Shown: positions 1-6,541, numbered from the stretch's first letter. The stretch: DNA of 8,975 nt from Bacillus sp. AFS037270 (GCF_002585305.1 NZ_NUNF01000062.1:1-8975), one strand, 5' to 3'. A program made the numbers and translations. Notes: generated by a model from the letters alone, not told the origin.

Positions 1-205
1 GTCGGTGGCGCTGTCGTCGGCGGCGCTGTCGTCGGCGGTACTGTCGTCGGCGGCACTGTCGTCGGCGGCACTGTTGTTGGCGGCACTGTTGTCGGCGGCA
101 CTGTTGTCGGCGGTACTGTCGTTGGCGGTACTGTCGTCGGCGGTACTGTCGTCGGTGGCACTGTTGTTGGCGGTACTGTCGTCGGCGGTACTGTTGTTGG
201 CGGCA
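1..205. repeat. 15-bp tandem repeat, about 13.6 copies
   Basis: The plus-strand unit is close to GTCGTCGGCGGTACT and repeats without spacers from the left edge to about 205. Variation is almost only C/T at every third base, plus A/G at one position. The period is a multiple of three, so copy-number changes keep the frame. It is far more GC-rich than the surrounding DNA. On the minus strand it encodes the VPPTT repeat. Confidence 0.9.
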
Positions 206-422
206 GCCACCAAGGGAAGTTATATTTTTTTTCGTGTGTTCCCATTTTATTTAAAGTAAATAAATATTTAGTTGTGATTTCAGATTCTTGTAGAAAATGT
301 AACAAAAAACTTGCTTCATTCCTGTTATCTCTAAATATTAAAAATCTATTATCATCTTTATATTTGTTACAATGATTTGTTACTTTAGGATCCAAACGGG
401 ACGAGTTTATTTTTATATACAA
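1..422 (-). CDS. Partial protein with Val-Pro-Pro-Thr-Thr repeats, function unknown
   Basis: This minus-strand frame is open from an in-frame stop at 450-452 to the left edge, so the C-terminus is missing. I chose TTG at 422 because GGGGGAAGG lies just upstream of it; an in-frame ATG at 440 has no ribosome binding site. From the TTG there are about 73 residues of mixed composition (including RLDPK, NEASFLLHFLQE and a final YNFPWWL), then a PPTT-V repeat running off the window. Base changes between repeat copies fall at codon third positions of this frame, apart from Val/Ala exchanges, which suggests selection on the protein. Pro/Thr repeats of this kind usually form extended linkers in surface or secreted proteins, but I see no signal peptide or membrane segment. 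I do not recognise the N-terminal segment. The plus-strand VVGGT frame has the same wobble pattern and cannot be fully excluded. Confidence 0.5.
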   Translation of the reverse strand, partial: MYIKINSSRLDPKVTNHCNKYKDDNRFLIFRDNRNEASFLLHFLQESEITTKYLFTLNKMGTHEKKYNFPWWLPPTTVPPTTVPPTTVPPTTVPPTTVPPTTVPPTTVPPTTVPPTTVPPTTVPPTTVPPTTAPPTTAPP

Positions 423-493
423 CGCCCTTCCCCCTCTCATAGGAAACTGTTACTTACTATTAATTTAACTATTTAGTTTTAAAAGATTTTAAT

Positions 494-1574
494 CTATGGC
501 GTATGCTTCAAGTAATCCCGAATATCAGACATCATCGGTCGTTTATCGGCTCTTGATTCCACTGAGCGATTAAGCTGCGCCAAACAAATGACGGGGCAAT
601 TAAAATCCTTCGCCATCGTTTTCAAAGATTTAGATATTTCCGTGACCTGTAGGTGGGAATTTCCTCCGTACATTTGACCTGATTGGATCAATGTTAAGTA
701 ATCAATTAAAAGGATCGGTTTCTTGGCTGGAAACTGATTCATCATTTTCCGCGTTTTTGCTCTTATTTCGGCAATGGATTGTCCTGCCCCATCAAAAATT
801 TGCATATGGGTATTATTGAGAGCACTAATCACATCAGACCATTTATCCTTTTGACTTTGACTGAGCATTCTTTTCGGATCCCGCATTTTTGCACGGTTAA
901 AACCCCCTGTTGAAGCCATTAATCGGGTGGTAATAAGCTTTTCAGGCATTTCCAAGGAAAATACGAGTGGCAAGTAACCTGCCCAACCTGTCATTTTGGC
1001 AAAATGAAGCATCACATCGGTTTTCCCCATCGAGGGTCTTGCGGCTAGTATCGTTACTTCCCCGTCCTGGAACCCTCCTGTCACTTCGTCGAGCTTTATG
1101 ATGCCCGTTGTGGCACTTTTCAGCGTTGCTTGATCTTCCCAAGGTGCCTCATAGATATGGGACAAAGCTTGTTGTAAAGACGTGTGATCCACCATCTTCA
1201 TTTGATTAATCTTGTCCAATTTGGCAATGACTTTTGCAATCTCCCAATCGTTCAGGGCTGCAATCGTCAAGATATTTCTCTTCTCCCGTTCCTTCCATAG
1301 GTCAAGAATGAGCTTCTCCGTGCCTTCAAATTTTTCAAGATCCGCAAACGATAACAGCCCGATAGGTAAGACATTCCCCCGAATGAATCGAGATGTGGTA
1401 AGGTAGTCAAGGTGATAAATCAATATTCTTACCGGCCCGGTTTAACTCGACCATTTTTCTCATTAATTCTTTATGCCGTGTACTTTCTAGCTGTTCAGGC
1501 TGGACCACGGTATCCTTGAGTAAATACCCTGCTTTCATTAAGCACCCTAAGAACACTTTTTCCACCACACTCAT
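494..1574 (-). pseudogene. Prophage replicative DNA helicase (DnaB/DnaC type), frameshifted and C-terminally truncated
   Basis: This is a DnaB-family helicase of the Bacillus-phage type, the hexameric motor that unwinds DNA at the fork. The core is clear: Walker A ARPSMGKT, Walker B ILLIDYLTLI, and the conserved stretches LVFSLEMPEK, MKTMAKDFN-like and ICLAQLNRSVE. The N-terminal domain is spread over three frames. It starts at ATG 1574 (MSVVEKVFLG...), 16 bases after the DnaD-like gene, and reads to NIDLSP-stop. It continues one frame over as FITLTTLPHLDSFGGMSYLSG, and returns to the long frame at LLSFADLEKFEG. The breaks are a TTT run (1417-1419) and a GGG run (1358-1360), each fitting loss of one base. 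The protein ends at MMSDIR-DYLKHTP, where family members normally continue with an ESG..EQDAD motif and roughly 75 more residues. Either the gene is dead or the two indels are sequencing errors; the missing C-terminus argues for a dead gene. Confidence 0.85.
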
Positions 1575-1590
1575 CACTCTTCACCCGCCG

Positions 1591-2562
1591 TTAGATCGAG
1601 TTTAAAACCACTTGGAATTTGTCTCCCGGAGGTATCGTAGATTGCTTAAGCTTGGGCATAGGTTTTTGGTTGTTCTCATGATACGAATCTATTTCTTCAA
1701 CCGTCAGAAGAGATTCATTTTCCCAGTTTTTCAGAATTCCAACCACATAACTCAGCCTTCGCTTGTTATTGGCACAGGCAATATTCATCGCTTTTAAAAT
1801 GACCTCTTTCGGCTGTAGGAAGCTGGAATCCTCTAACCAAGCTAACAGCTGCTGTTTCGCATTGATGTTTGAAAAACCAAATCCATTGTAGTCCCAAAAC
1901 TCAACGATTTCTTTCACATCTTTTTGATTACTATGTAATGGATTCTCGATGTCTGGATTTTTCTCTAGATTCAGATTAAAAGATTCTTGTTGTTGTTTTT
2001 CTTTTTCTTCTTCTTTTTCTTTTTGTCCACCTGTCGTATAACGATGCGTTAACGTATCGTCACACACTCCATATGGAGGTTCTAGATATGTATCCTTTTC
2101 ATCTTGGCCGCTAGCATCGTTGCCGAACATCATCTCTTCTTGTTCACAAAAAGATTCATATAGGCTGCGAATTTCCTGTTTTTGAATAGGTTCCAAAACA
2201 TATTGAATTAGTGAGAGATCCTCTACCTCCTTTAACTCGGAAAAAATACAATCCATCACTGGTTTTCCTCCTTTATGAAGATTATCTTTTCCCCAGTTTT
2301 TAATCGCGAGTTCTCTCGTCTCAGGATTGTAGCGGATCAACTTGTGATGCAGGATAAATCGTTCCATTATCGAATGAACACTCTCAATCGAATAGCCGAG
2401 ATCGAAGGCCATTTGTTTTTTGGTAATCTTATAGATTCCAATTTGAGTTGTATGTGGATTCGTTAGAAGATAGAGGTAAAAATATTTATCCTCCGGGGTC
2501 ATCTCTTCTGAAACAATTGGATTCTTCCAAAAATCAGTACGTACCATTCTAAACTTTGCCAT
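1591..2562 (-). CDS. Phage replication initiator with DnaD-like C-terminal domain
   Basis: This 323-residue protein has the layout of prophage replication initiators of Bacillus, which bind the phage origin and help load the helicase. Residues 1-110 (starting MAKFRMVRTDFWKNP) look like the winged-helix N-terminal domain. A charged low-complexity linker follows (KEKEEEKEKQQQ at 181-192). Residues 215-290 match the DnaD C-terminal domain, with its YVVGILKNW motif at 272-280. The helicase gene comes 16 bases downstream, the usual initiator-helicase pairing. ATG 2562 gives the family-like N-terminus, although its ribosome binding site is poor (AAAGG is 13 bases away and GGAAAG abuts the ATG). The frame is intact, unlike that of the helicase. 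I see no other replication or phage-control gene in the window, so the module seems cut off. Confidence 0.85.
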   Translation of the reverse strand: MAKFRMVRTDFWKNPIVSEEMTPEDKYFYLYLLTNPHTTQIGIYKITKKQMAFDLGYSIESVHSIMERFILHHKLIRYNPETRELAIKNWGKDNLHKGGKPVMDCIFSELKEVEDLSLIQYVLEPIQKQEIRSLYESFCEQEEMMFGNDASGQDEKDTYLEPPYGVCDDTLTHRYTTGGQKEKEEEKEKQQQESFNLNLEKNPDIENPLHSNQKDVKEIVEFWDYNGFGFSNINAKQQLLAWLEDSSFLQPKEVILKAMNIACANNKRRLSYVVGILKNWENESLLTVEEIDSYHENNQKPMPKLKQSTIPPGDKFQVVLNSI

Positions 2563-2929
2563 CTTTCCATCACTGCCTTTCTTCTATTAAAATTCCTTCA
2601 TGCTTGATATATAAATAAATGAAGAAAATGGTCATATGTTTTTCAATAGAATGTGAATAGTTTATGACACTATTTCTTCACCTTGTCCTTTGAGGCGGCT
2701 TTATGTAAAAGCCTCCGTCTTTTAGCACTTCTACCATATCGAGATTTGCAGGCCAAAGCGAATTTCACTTTTTCGAATTTGAGGACACTTTTAGCGTTTT
2801 TTGCGATTTAGCGCGATTTTTGTTCCTTTTTTGTGTGGAGGCATTTATTTTTCTTAGGTTATAGGAAAATCCTACAGAATTTACAGCAATTGGCCATTCT
2901 CAAACCAAATGGTGTAAAGCTCTCGAACT
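2563..2929. other. Non-coding stretch, possible IS debris
   Basis: No convincing gene is present. The stretch holds the upstream region of the DnaD-like gene (no promoter I would defend), an imperfect hairpin at 2694-2716, and a T-rich tract (about 2756-2835) with CGAATTT repeated 15 bases apart (2759-2765 and 2774-2780) and several GCG-plus-T-run segments. Such short repeats in front of an IS66 remnant suggest the end of another insertion sequence, but I could not assign a family. Confidence 0.4.
2694..2723 (+). terminator. Imperfect hairpin followed by a short T run
   Basis: GGCGGCTTT (2694-2702) pairs with AAAGCCTCC (2708-2716) with one mismatch and a five-base loop, followed by GTCTTTT. 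It resembles a weak plus-strand terminator, but no plus-strand gene lies upstream, so it may be a relic or part of a mobile element. Confidence 0.35.
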
Positions 2930-3052
2930 GAATATTCATCCATTCAGGTATTGGTTAAAGAAAATGGTTTAAATCCATATTATTATCTATTTGAAAATTT
3001 ACCCAACATTGATCTGACAGATAAAAGTGCCTTGGATGAATTACTGCCTTGA
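2930..3052 (+). pseudogene. C-terminal remnant of an IS66-family transposase (TnpC)
   Basis: About 40 codons of one open frame end at TGA 3050-3052. They include VKENGLNP, YYYLFENLPN and DLTDKSALDELLP, which follow the extreme C-terminus of IS66-family TnpC (typically AKENGLNPF.YL..LFEQLPN...ALDQLLPW). A short in-frame deletion seems to have removed part of the YL.YLFEQ stretch, and the usual end after LLP is lost. The frame is closed by a stop at 2915-2917, and I see no further transposase or accessory orf upstream. It is a non-functional fragment of an old insertion. Confidence 0.75.
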
Positions 3053-3109
3053 TCAACAACACTTCCTATCCTTTGTATAGTTTTTAAAAACTTACCTAAT
3101 AATAACGCG

Positions 3110-3143
3110 ATCCCCATCTGGATGACAGGTGGGGATTATTTTT
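3110..3143 (+). terminator. Strong stem-loop after the IS66 remnant
   Basis: An 11-bp stem (3110-3120 with 3126-3136, containing one G-U pair) with loop GATGA is followed by TATTTTT. It is a good rho-independent terminator shape. IS66 elements often carry such a hairpin just inside their right end, and GGCTCACG just after it could be a decayed terminal inverted repeat (GACGCTTACG-like). That last point is inference. Confidence 0.65.
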
Positions 3144-3231
3144 GGCTCACGTTTAATAAGAGTACAAATATATAAACGAGGTAGAATTCCCCTCAAAAAT
3201 ATTTTTCGGACAAGGCCGTATATTAGCCTTT

Positions 3232-3258
3232 ACGAGTAAATATTTTTTTCATAATCTA
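3232..3258 (+). promoter_or_regulatory. Sigma-K-like promoter of the 3290 gene
   Basis: AC (3232-3233), a 16-base spacer and CATAATCTA (3250-3258) fit the sigma-K pattern AC-N16/17-CATAnnnTA exactly. It lies about 30 bases before the GTG start and would give a short leader containing only the ribosome binding site. Sigma-K acts in the mother cell late in sporulation, so this predicts late sporulation expression. The motif is short and AT-rich DNA gives chance matches. Confidence 0.5.
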
Positions 3259-3289
3259 TAACAAGTTTAATTGAAAGGAGGACATACAA

Positions 3290-3538
3290 GTGCAATTAGA
3301 TTATAATCAAGCATTGAGATTAGAAGGCAAAATGATTAAGTATAAAAATGAAAACAATAAATGGTCGATTGGAAGAGTTGCAAAGGTGACGAAAAAAGGT
3401 CTTGAAATTGAGGAATTAAGTTCCTCTAGTTCAAGTAATGGCTACGGTTATGGTTTTTGGGGACCAGGACCATGTTTTAGAGCACCCGTTTTCTTCCCAT
3501 TTGTGAGTATCAATTTTTTCCCTTTCTTTTTTTGGTAA
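3290..3538 (+). CDS. Small Gly/Tyr/Phe-rich protein, possible spore-surface protein
   Basis: This is an 82-residue protein starting at GTG, with a textbook AAAGGAGG eight bases upstream. Residues 1-43 look like a small folded beta-rich segment (EGKMIKYKNENNKWSIGRV, then KKGLEIEEL). A six-serine run (44-49) follows. The tail is rich in Gly, Tyr, Phe and Pro (GYGYGFWGPGPCF and several FF/FPF motifs, ending FFPFFFW). The aromatic, glycine-rich tail with one Cys resembles small coat or crust proteins of Bacillus spores. The sigma-K-like promoter upstream supports that reading but does not prove it. No signal peptide is present. It is the only plus-strand gene between the phage remnant and the catabolic operon, and it is closed by a hairpin at 3621-3666. 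I do not recognise a named family. Confidence 0.8.
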   Translation: MQLDYNQALRLEGKMIKYKNENNKWSIGRVAKVTKKGLEIEELSSSSSSNGYGYGFWGPGPCFRAPVFFPFVSINFFPFFFW

Positions 3539-3563
3539 GAAAAAAGAGATATAATCACTATAA

Positions 3564-3581
3564 AACTAATTTTGATTAGTT
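3564..3581. terminator. Small AT-rich hairpin after the 3290 gene
   Basis: AACTAAT (3564-3570), loop TTTG, ATTAGTT (3575-3581), followed by CTTT. It is a perfect seven-base stem but weak. It may assist the stronger hairpin downstream. Confidence 0.3.
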
Positions 3582-3620
3582 CTTTAATCCCTTCCTTTTG
3601 TAGAAATTCTCCTTCATAAA

Positions 3621-3668
3621 AAATAAGCCAATATGTAAACAAAGTATTGTTTTTATTGGCTTATTTAC
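3621..3668 (+). terminator. Long terminator-like hairpin after the 3290 gene
   Basis: A 13-bp perfect stem (3621-3633 with 3654-3666) encloses an inner stem AAACAA/TTGTTT (3637-3642 with 3647-3652). It lies about 80 bases after the stop of the small plus-strand gene. Its flanks are A-rich on the left and T-rich on the right, so it could end transcription in either direction. Confidence 0.65.
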
Positions 3669-3924
3669 ATACTATAGTTTTGTTATACCGCCTATCCCCA
3701 CATATCCCTTATTTGCATTAAAAATCATTTGGCCTTCCGTTTATTTCAAAAATTCATACTATTAATATTACTATTACTATTATTTTCACCTAATGTGAAC
3801 GTTTGTGTCCCAGTCCATTGAAATTTTTGGAAATTCCTTTGCTTCCTAACTCCTCTATTTATGTAGTAAAGAAATGCTCGATTCGAGGAGATCCCTTTTA
3901 TAAGGGTTTCCACTTGATATTTAT
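3669..3924. other. Intergenic stretch without a supported gene
   Basis: This lies between two converging transcription units. It holds an ATT/ACT trinucleotide-like tract (about 3759-3785) and small palindromes near 3876-3910 (CTCGATTCGAG; CCCTT..AAGGG). A minus-strand open frame crosses it, but it has no ribosome binding site, starts inside the FAD-synthetase-like gene and runs through that gene's terminator. Confidence 0.5.
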
Positions 3925-3948
3925 AATAAAAAGCATTGCAAAGAATGC
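3925..3948 (-). terminator. Terminator of the catabolic operon
   Basis: On the minus strand, GCATT-CTTTGC-AATGC is followed directly by TTTTTATT. It lies eight bases after the stop of the last operon gene, the expected place. The stem is only five base pairs, and its left side can alternatively pair as TTGCA/TGCAA. Confidence 0.6.
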
Positions 3949-3956
3949 AACACTTT

Positions 3957-4961
3957 TTAGAGAAGTAAATTAATATTGTTCTTTTGATCAATATGAAGAG
4001 ATCCATCAGTTTGGATTTTCGCATAAAATACATCTGAAAGCGATACACCAGATTGTTTTAATTGATCATCGAGCCATGTTTGGGATAAGTTTAGCTTTTG
4101 TAAGCTTTTTTCCATAACTTTTCCATCTATAATACAAAAAGTATGATCCTTTTTCCCCGTTTGAACCTTTTCAGCCTTCATCCGCCGATGCCAGACGATG
4201 GTCAAGGTTCCTTCGAGCCATGACGGAATCTGATCTAAACTAGTAAGCGTTACGCCTTTCTCTATTACCATCACTTCGGTCTGAAAAGATGTGCTCTCAT
4301 TTTTCAATGTAACATCATATCTTCCAGGAGCAGGGAGTGTATAGTGCGAATAGGGAGTTAAAAAGGTTCCAGTGCCTTTGCATTTTGATTCGTAAGAGTG
4401 CCCGATGAGATAGGGCAGCTCCTGGACATTCCCATCTAACAGTAGTTGTCTGATACGAGTCGAACTGATTTTTTCTCCTTTGTGCTCCACCTTATCGACC
4501 GTAGTTACCTCAATCCGATCTCCGGAATCTTGTTTTAGTGTATCCATATTTCCTGCACCTCGGCTGCCATAAGAAAAGTCATATCCTGCTACAGCATGAA
4601 ATACACCCAGATTAACTAGGTATTCCTTTACAAATGCCTGAGGTGACAACCCTGAAAACTCTCTATCGAACTCCACAAGGTAAAAAGTATCAACACCTAG
4701 TTCACAAAGCCTTTTTTCTTTTTCGGACTGCGGCATTAAATAGTGAAAACACGCCTTCCCCCCGATGACCGTTTTCGGGTGAGGAAAGAAACTCATGACT
4801 GAAAGAGAGACTTGTCTTTTCTTAGCTTCCTGCCATGCGGTTTGAATCACTTTTACATGCCCATGATGGAGACCGTCAAAACACCCAAGTGCCATAACAT
4901 TTGCGCTTGCTATTTCCTGATAAGCAGCCAAATTTTCCTTATTTAAATAGATCGTTTCCAT
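3957..4961 (-). CDS. FAD-synthetase-like protein with degenerate kinase region and YetF-like C-terminus
   Basis: I chose ATG 4961 because AAAGGAG lies five to six bases upstream; an in-frame ATG at 4976 lacks a site. The product is 334 residues. Residues 1-171 form a complete FMN adenylyltransferase domain of the RibF/RibC type: GCFDGLHHGH (26-35), FFPHP (58-62), GYDFSYGSRGAGN (126-138) and KISSTRIR (164-171). It should make FAD from FMN and ATP in the cytoplasm. The following region (about 180-260) sits where riboflavin kinase would be, but the GRxxGFPTAN signature is absent; only a LPAPGRYDV stretch recalls the fold. Residues 274-327 (IIDGKVMEKSL, SLSDVFYAKIQTDGSL) resemble the C-terminal domain of YetF/DUF421 proteins. 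It is the last gene of the operon, 35 bases after the flavin reductase. It is probably a specialised FAD supplier for the oxygenase rather than the housekeeping bifunctional enzyme. The adenylyltransferase call is strong; the rest is inference. Confidence 0.85.
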   Translation of the reverse strand: METIYLNKENLAAYQEIASANVMALGCFDGLHHGHVKVIQTAWQEAKKRQVSLSVMSFFPHPKTVIGGKACFHYLMPQSEKEKRLCELGVDTFYLVEFDREFSGLSPQAFVKEYLVNLGVFHAVAGYDFSYGSRGAGNMDTLKQDSGDRIEVTTVDKVEHKGEKISSTRIRQLLLDGNVQELPYLIGHSYESKCKGTGTFLTPYSHYTLPAPGRYDVTLKNESTSFQTEVMVIEKGVTLTSLDQIPSWLEGTLTIVWHRRMKAEKVQTGKKDHTFCIIDGKVMEKSLQKLNLSQTWLDDQLKQSGVSLSDVFYAKIQTDGSLHIDQKNNINLLL

Positions 4962-4996
4962 ACAGTCTCCTTTCATGTTCCAAAAATGAAATCAGC

Positions 4997-5461
4997 TTAT
5001 ACTTCTGCCAATGCACGGTATTTTCCGTTGAAGAAAACAAGCGGTTCCTTCTCTTCAAGGTGAATATCGGTTACTTTTCCAATAAACAAAGTATGATCTC
5101 CTTCCACATGCACCGTGGATACTTCACAAGCCACCTGTGCGGTCGCGCCTGCTAACACGGGTTTGCCATCTAGACGATCAAAAACAACTTCACGAGGTTC
5201 CTTGATTTGTCCCGCAAAAATCATCGATAGCTCCTGTTGATCCGCAGCTAAAATATTCACGGTAAAGATCTTGCTTTCCTTGATTTTATTTAAAATTTTT
5301 GCTCTTTCTCCAATTGAAATGACAACGAGCTTTGGATCAAGGGATACAGACATGAAGGCATTTGCTGTCATACCATGTATATCTCCATCAAGTTCTGTGG
5401 TAATCACGGTTACTCCTGTTGCGAATTTTCCCATTGCCGTTCGAAATTGACGATCATCCAT
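4997..5461 (-). CDS. NAD(P)H:flavin oxidoreductase, reductase component of the monooxygenase
   Basis: This is a short-chain flavin reductase of the HpaC/HsaB family, which uses NAD(P)H to reduce free FMN or FAD and passes it by diffusion to the partner oxygenase. ATG 5461 is the start: GGGAGG ends nine bases before it. That site directly abuts the in-frame TTG at 5470, which therefore cannot be used. The protein has 154 residues, normal for the family. Typical motifs are FATGVTV (13-19), GMTANAF followed by SVSLDP (30-43), GDHTLFIGKV (121-130) and PLVFFNGKYRAL near the end. It lies 106 bases after the hydrolase gene and directly before the FAD-synthetase-like gene, so the two flavin-supply genes are adjacent. 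The oxygenase at 7543-8745 is its obvious partner. Confidence 0.92.
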   Translation of the reverse strand: MDDRQFRTAMGKFATGVTVITTELDGDIHGMTANAFMSVSLDPKLVVISIGERAKILNKIKESKIFTVNILAADQQELSMIFAGQIKEPREVVFDRLDGKPVLAGATAQVACEVSTVHVEGDHTLFIGKVTDIHLEEKEPLVFFNGKYRALAEV

Positions 5462-5567
5462 TTCTATCAACCTCCCAAGATTATTTTTATGTAGCAGGAA
5501 TATTGAAATTACCCACCTTTACTTTTCGAAATCCTCCATCACACGTAAGGCTCATCCTAATGATTCA

Positions 5568-6386
5568 TTATTTAATAAATCTTAAAATATTCTCCACGAA
5601 CGGCTCGGTTTTTTCGATTTGTGTCCAATGGCCGCACTCATTAAATACATGTAGTTCTGCATGTGGAAGCAATTCAATAAGACGATAGCTTGTATCTTCA
5701 ATAGGAATAACCCTGTCATTAAAGCCATGGAATAATAGTGTTTGTACGTTTATGCTTTGAATTTGTTCATCCGTTAACGCCAATTCGTCCAGTTTTTGTT
5801 GGCGAGGCTCTGGGAACATGGCCGAAAATGCATCTTTCACCTCAGGTTCCATACTAGCTTCATAGCGAAGACGGACTAGTTCTTCATTTTTCGCTGCTTT
5901 TTCATCATAAGAGAATAGCTCGATTAATTCTCGCATGGATTGCAAACTTGGCTCATAACCCCAAACACGTTCTAACCCTTCTGAAATTTGGTGCTTGATG
6001 CCAACACTCCCCATTAAAATTAATTTTTTCACCAGGTCCGGTCTATGGTAGGCAACATGGAGTGCTAATGCGCCGCCCATTGAATTGCCGACTAAGTGAA
6101 CAGGCTCATCAGACACGGATTCAATAAAGCTAATTAAATGCTGTACCCACAATTCAACGGTATATTGATGATCGGGGAGTTTATCCGTCTTACCAAAACC
6201 AATAATATCTGGTGCAAATACATGATAGGATTCACTTAAGCGTGGGATAATTAATCGCCAGTTTGCGAAGGCAGATACACCTGGTCCTGACCCATGTATT
6301 AAAATAATTTTTTCTGCTCCACTCCCTTCCTCATGATAGTGTGTGTTAATCCCATTCACATCCATATATTTTGTGATAATCGTCAT
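5568..6386 (-). CDS. Meta-cleavage product hydrolase (2-hydroxymuconic-semialdehyde hydrolase type)
   Basis: This is an alpha/beta-hydrolase that breaks the C-C bond of the ring-opened dioxygenase product, releasing a 2-hydroxy-dienoate and an acid. It has 272 residues, usual for DmpD/XylF/HsaD-like enzymes. HGSGPGVSAFANW (31-43) is the oxyanion-hole signature of this group, GNSMGG (100-105) holds the nucleophile Ser102, FNDRVIP has Asp224, and CGHWTQIE has His253. The HGSGPG and GHW motifs place it with meta-cleavage hydrolases rather than general esterases. AAGGAG lies nine bases before ATG 6386. It follows the dioxygenase gene after an unusually long, structured 154-base gap. The chain length of the substrate cannot be told: it could act on simple 2-hydroxymuconate semialdehydes or on bulkier side chains. 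Confidence 0.9.
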   Translation of the reverse strand: MTIITKYMDVNGINTHYHEEGSGAEKIILIHGSGPGVSAFANWRLIIPRLSESYHVFAPDIIGFGKTDKLPDHQYTVELWVQHLISFIESVSDEPVHLVGNSMGGALALHVAYHRPDLVKKLILMGSVGIKHQISEGLERVWGYEPSLQSMRELIELFSYDEKAAKNEELVRLRYEASMEPEVKDAFSAMFPEPRQQKLDELALTDEQIQSINVQTLLFHGFNDRVIPIEDTSYRLIELLPHAELHVFNECGHWTQIEKTEPFVENILRFIK

Positions 6387-6421
6387 AACCCATTGCTCCT
6401 TCCATCTATTAAAAAAGAGAT

Positions 6422-6541
6422 AGAGGAAACTATTGAAAGCTTCCTCTCGCTTTTAGATTCCATACATTGTGAGCTTGTCCGTTAGGGAGAAGTCCATGTT
6501 TCCCCTTTCAACAAGCTCACCTTTAACGATTCGCCATCGTT
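6422..6541 (-). other. Cluster of stem-loops between dioxygenase and hydrolase genes
   Basis: Three inverted repeats fill this gap. AACGAT/ATCGTT (6525-6530 with 6536-6541) overlaps the dioxygenase stop codon. A perfect 10-bp stem GTGAGCTTGT/ACAAGCTCAC (6469-6478 with 6511-6520) encloses a partial inner stem (AGGG/CCCT). AGAGGAA/TTCCTCT (6422-6428 with 6440-6446) is followed on the minus strand by ATCTCTTTTTT, which looks like a leaky terminator. In the operon mRNA they could act as a 3' stabiliser, processing site or attenuator, lowering or separating expression of the downstream genes. Confidence 0.55.

Noticed and set aside
1..205. CRISPR-like array
   Set aside because: The 15-bp units have no spacers, so this is a coding tandem repeat.
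5..259. Plus-strand open frame with ALSSA/VLSSA repeats
   Set aside because: It is an out-of-frame reading of the 15-bp repeat: copy differences change Ser to Leu repeatedly, and there is no visible start signal. The minus-strand VPPTT frame explains the variation better.
1..375. Plus-strand VVGGT-repeat frame open to a stop at 373-375
   Set aside because: It shares the wobble pattern and stays open, but no start is visible in the window, its tail is low in charged residues, and neighbouring genes run on the other strand. Kept only as an alternative.
3746..4048. Minus-strand 100-codon frame ending in an Asn/Ser-rich tail
   Set aside because: It begins inside the FAD-synthetase-like gene, has no ribosome binding site and reads through that gene's terminator. 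The Asn/Ser tail comes from an ATT/ACT trinucleotide tract.
4962..4996. FMN riboswitch or other control element before the FAD-synthetase-like gene
   Set aside because: Only 35 bases separate it from the flavin reductase, too short for an RFN element. It is simply co-transcribed.
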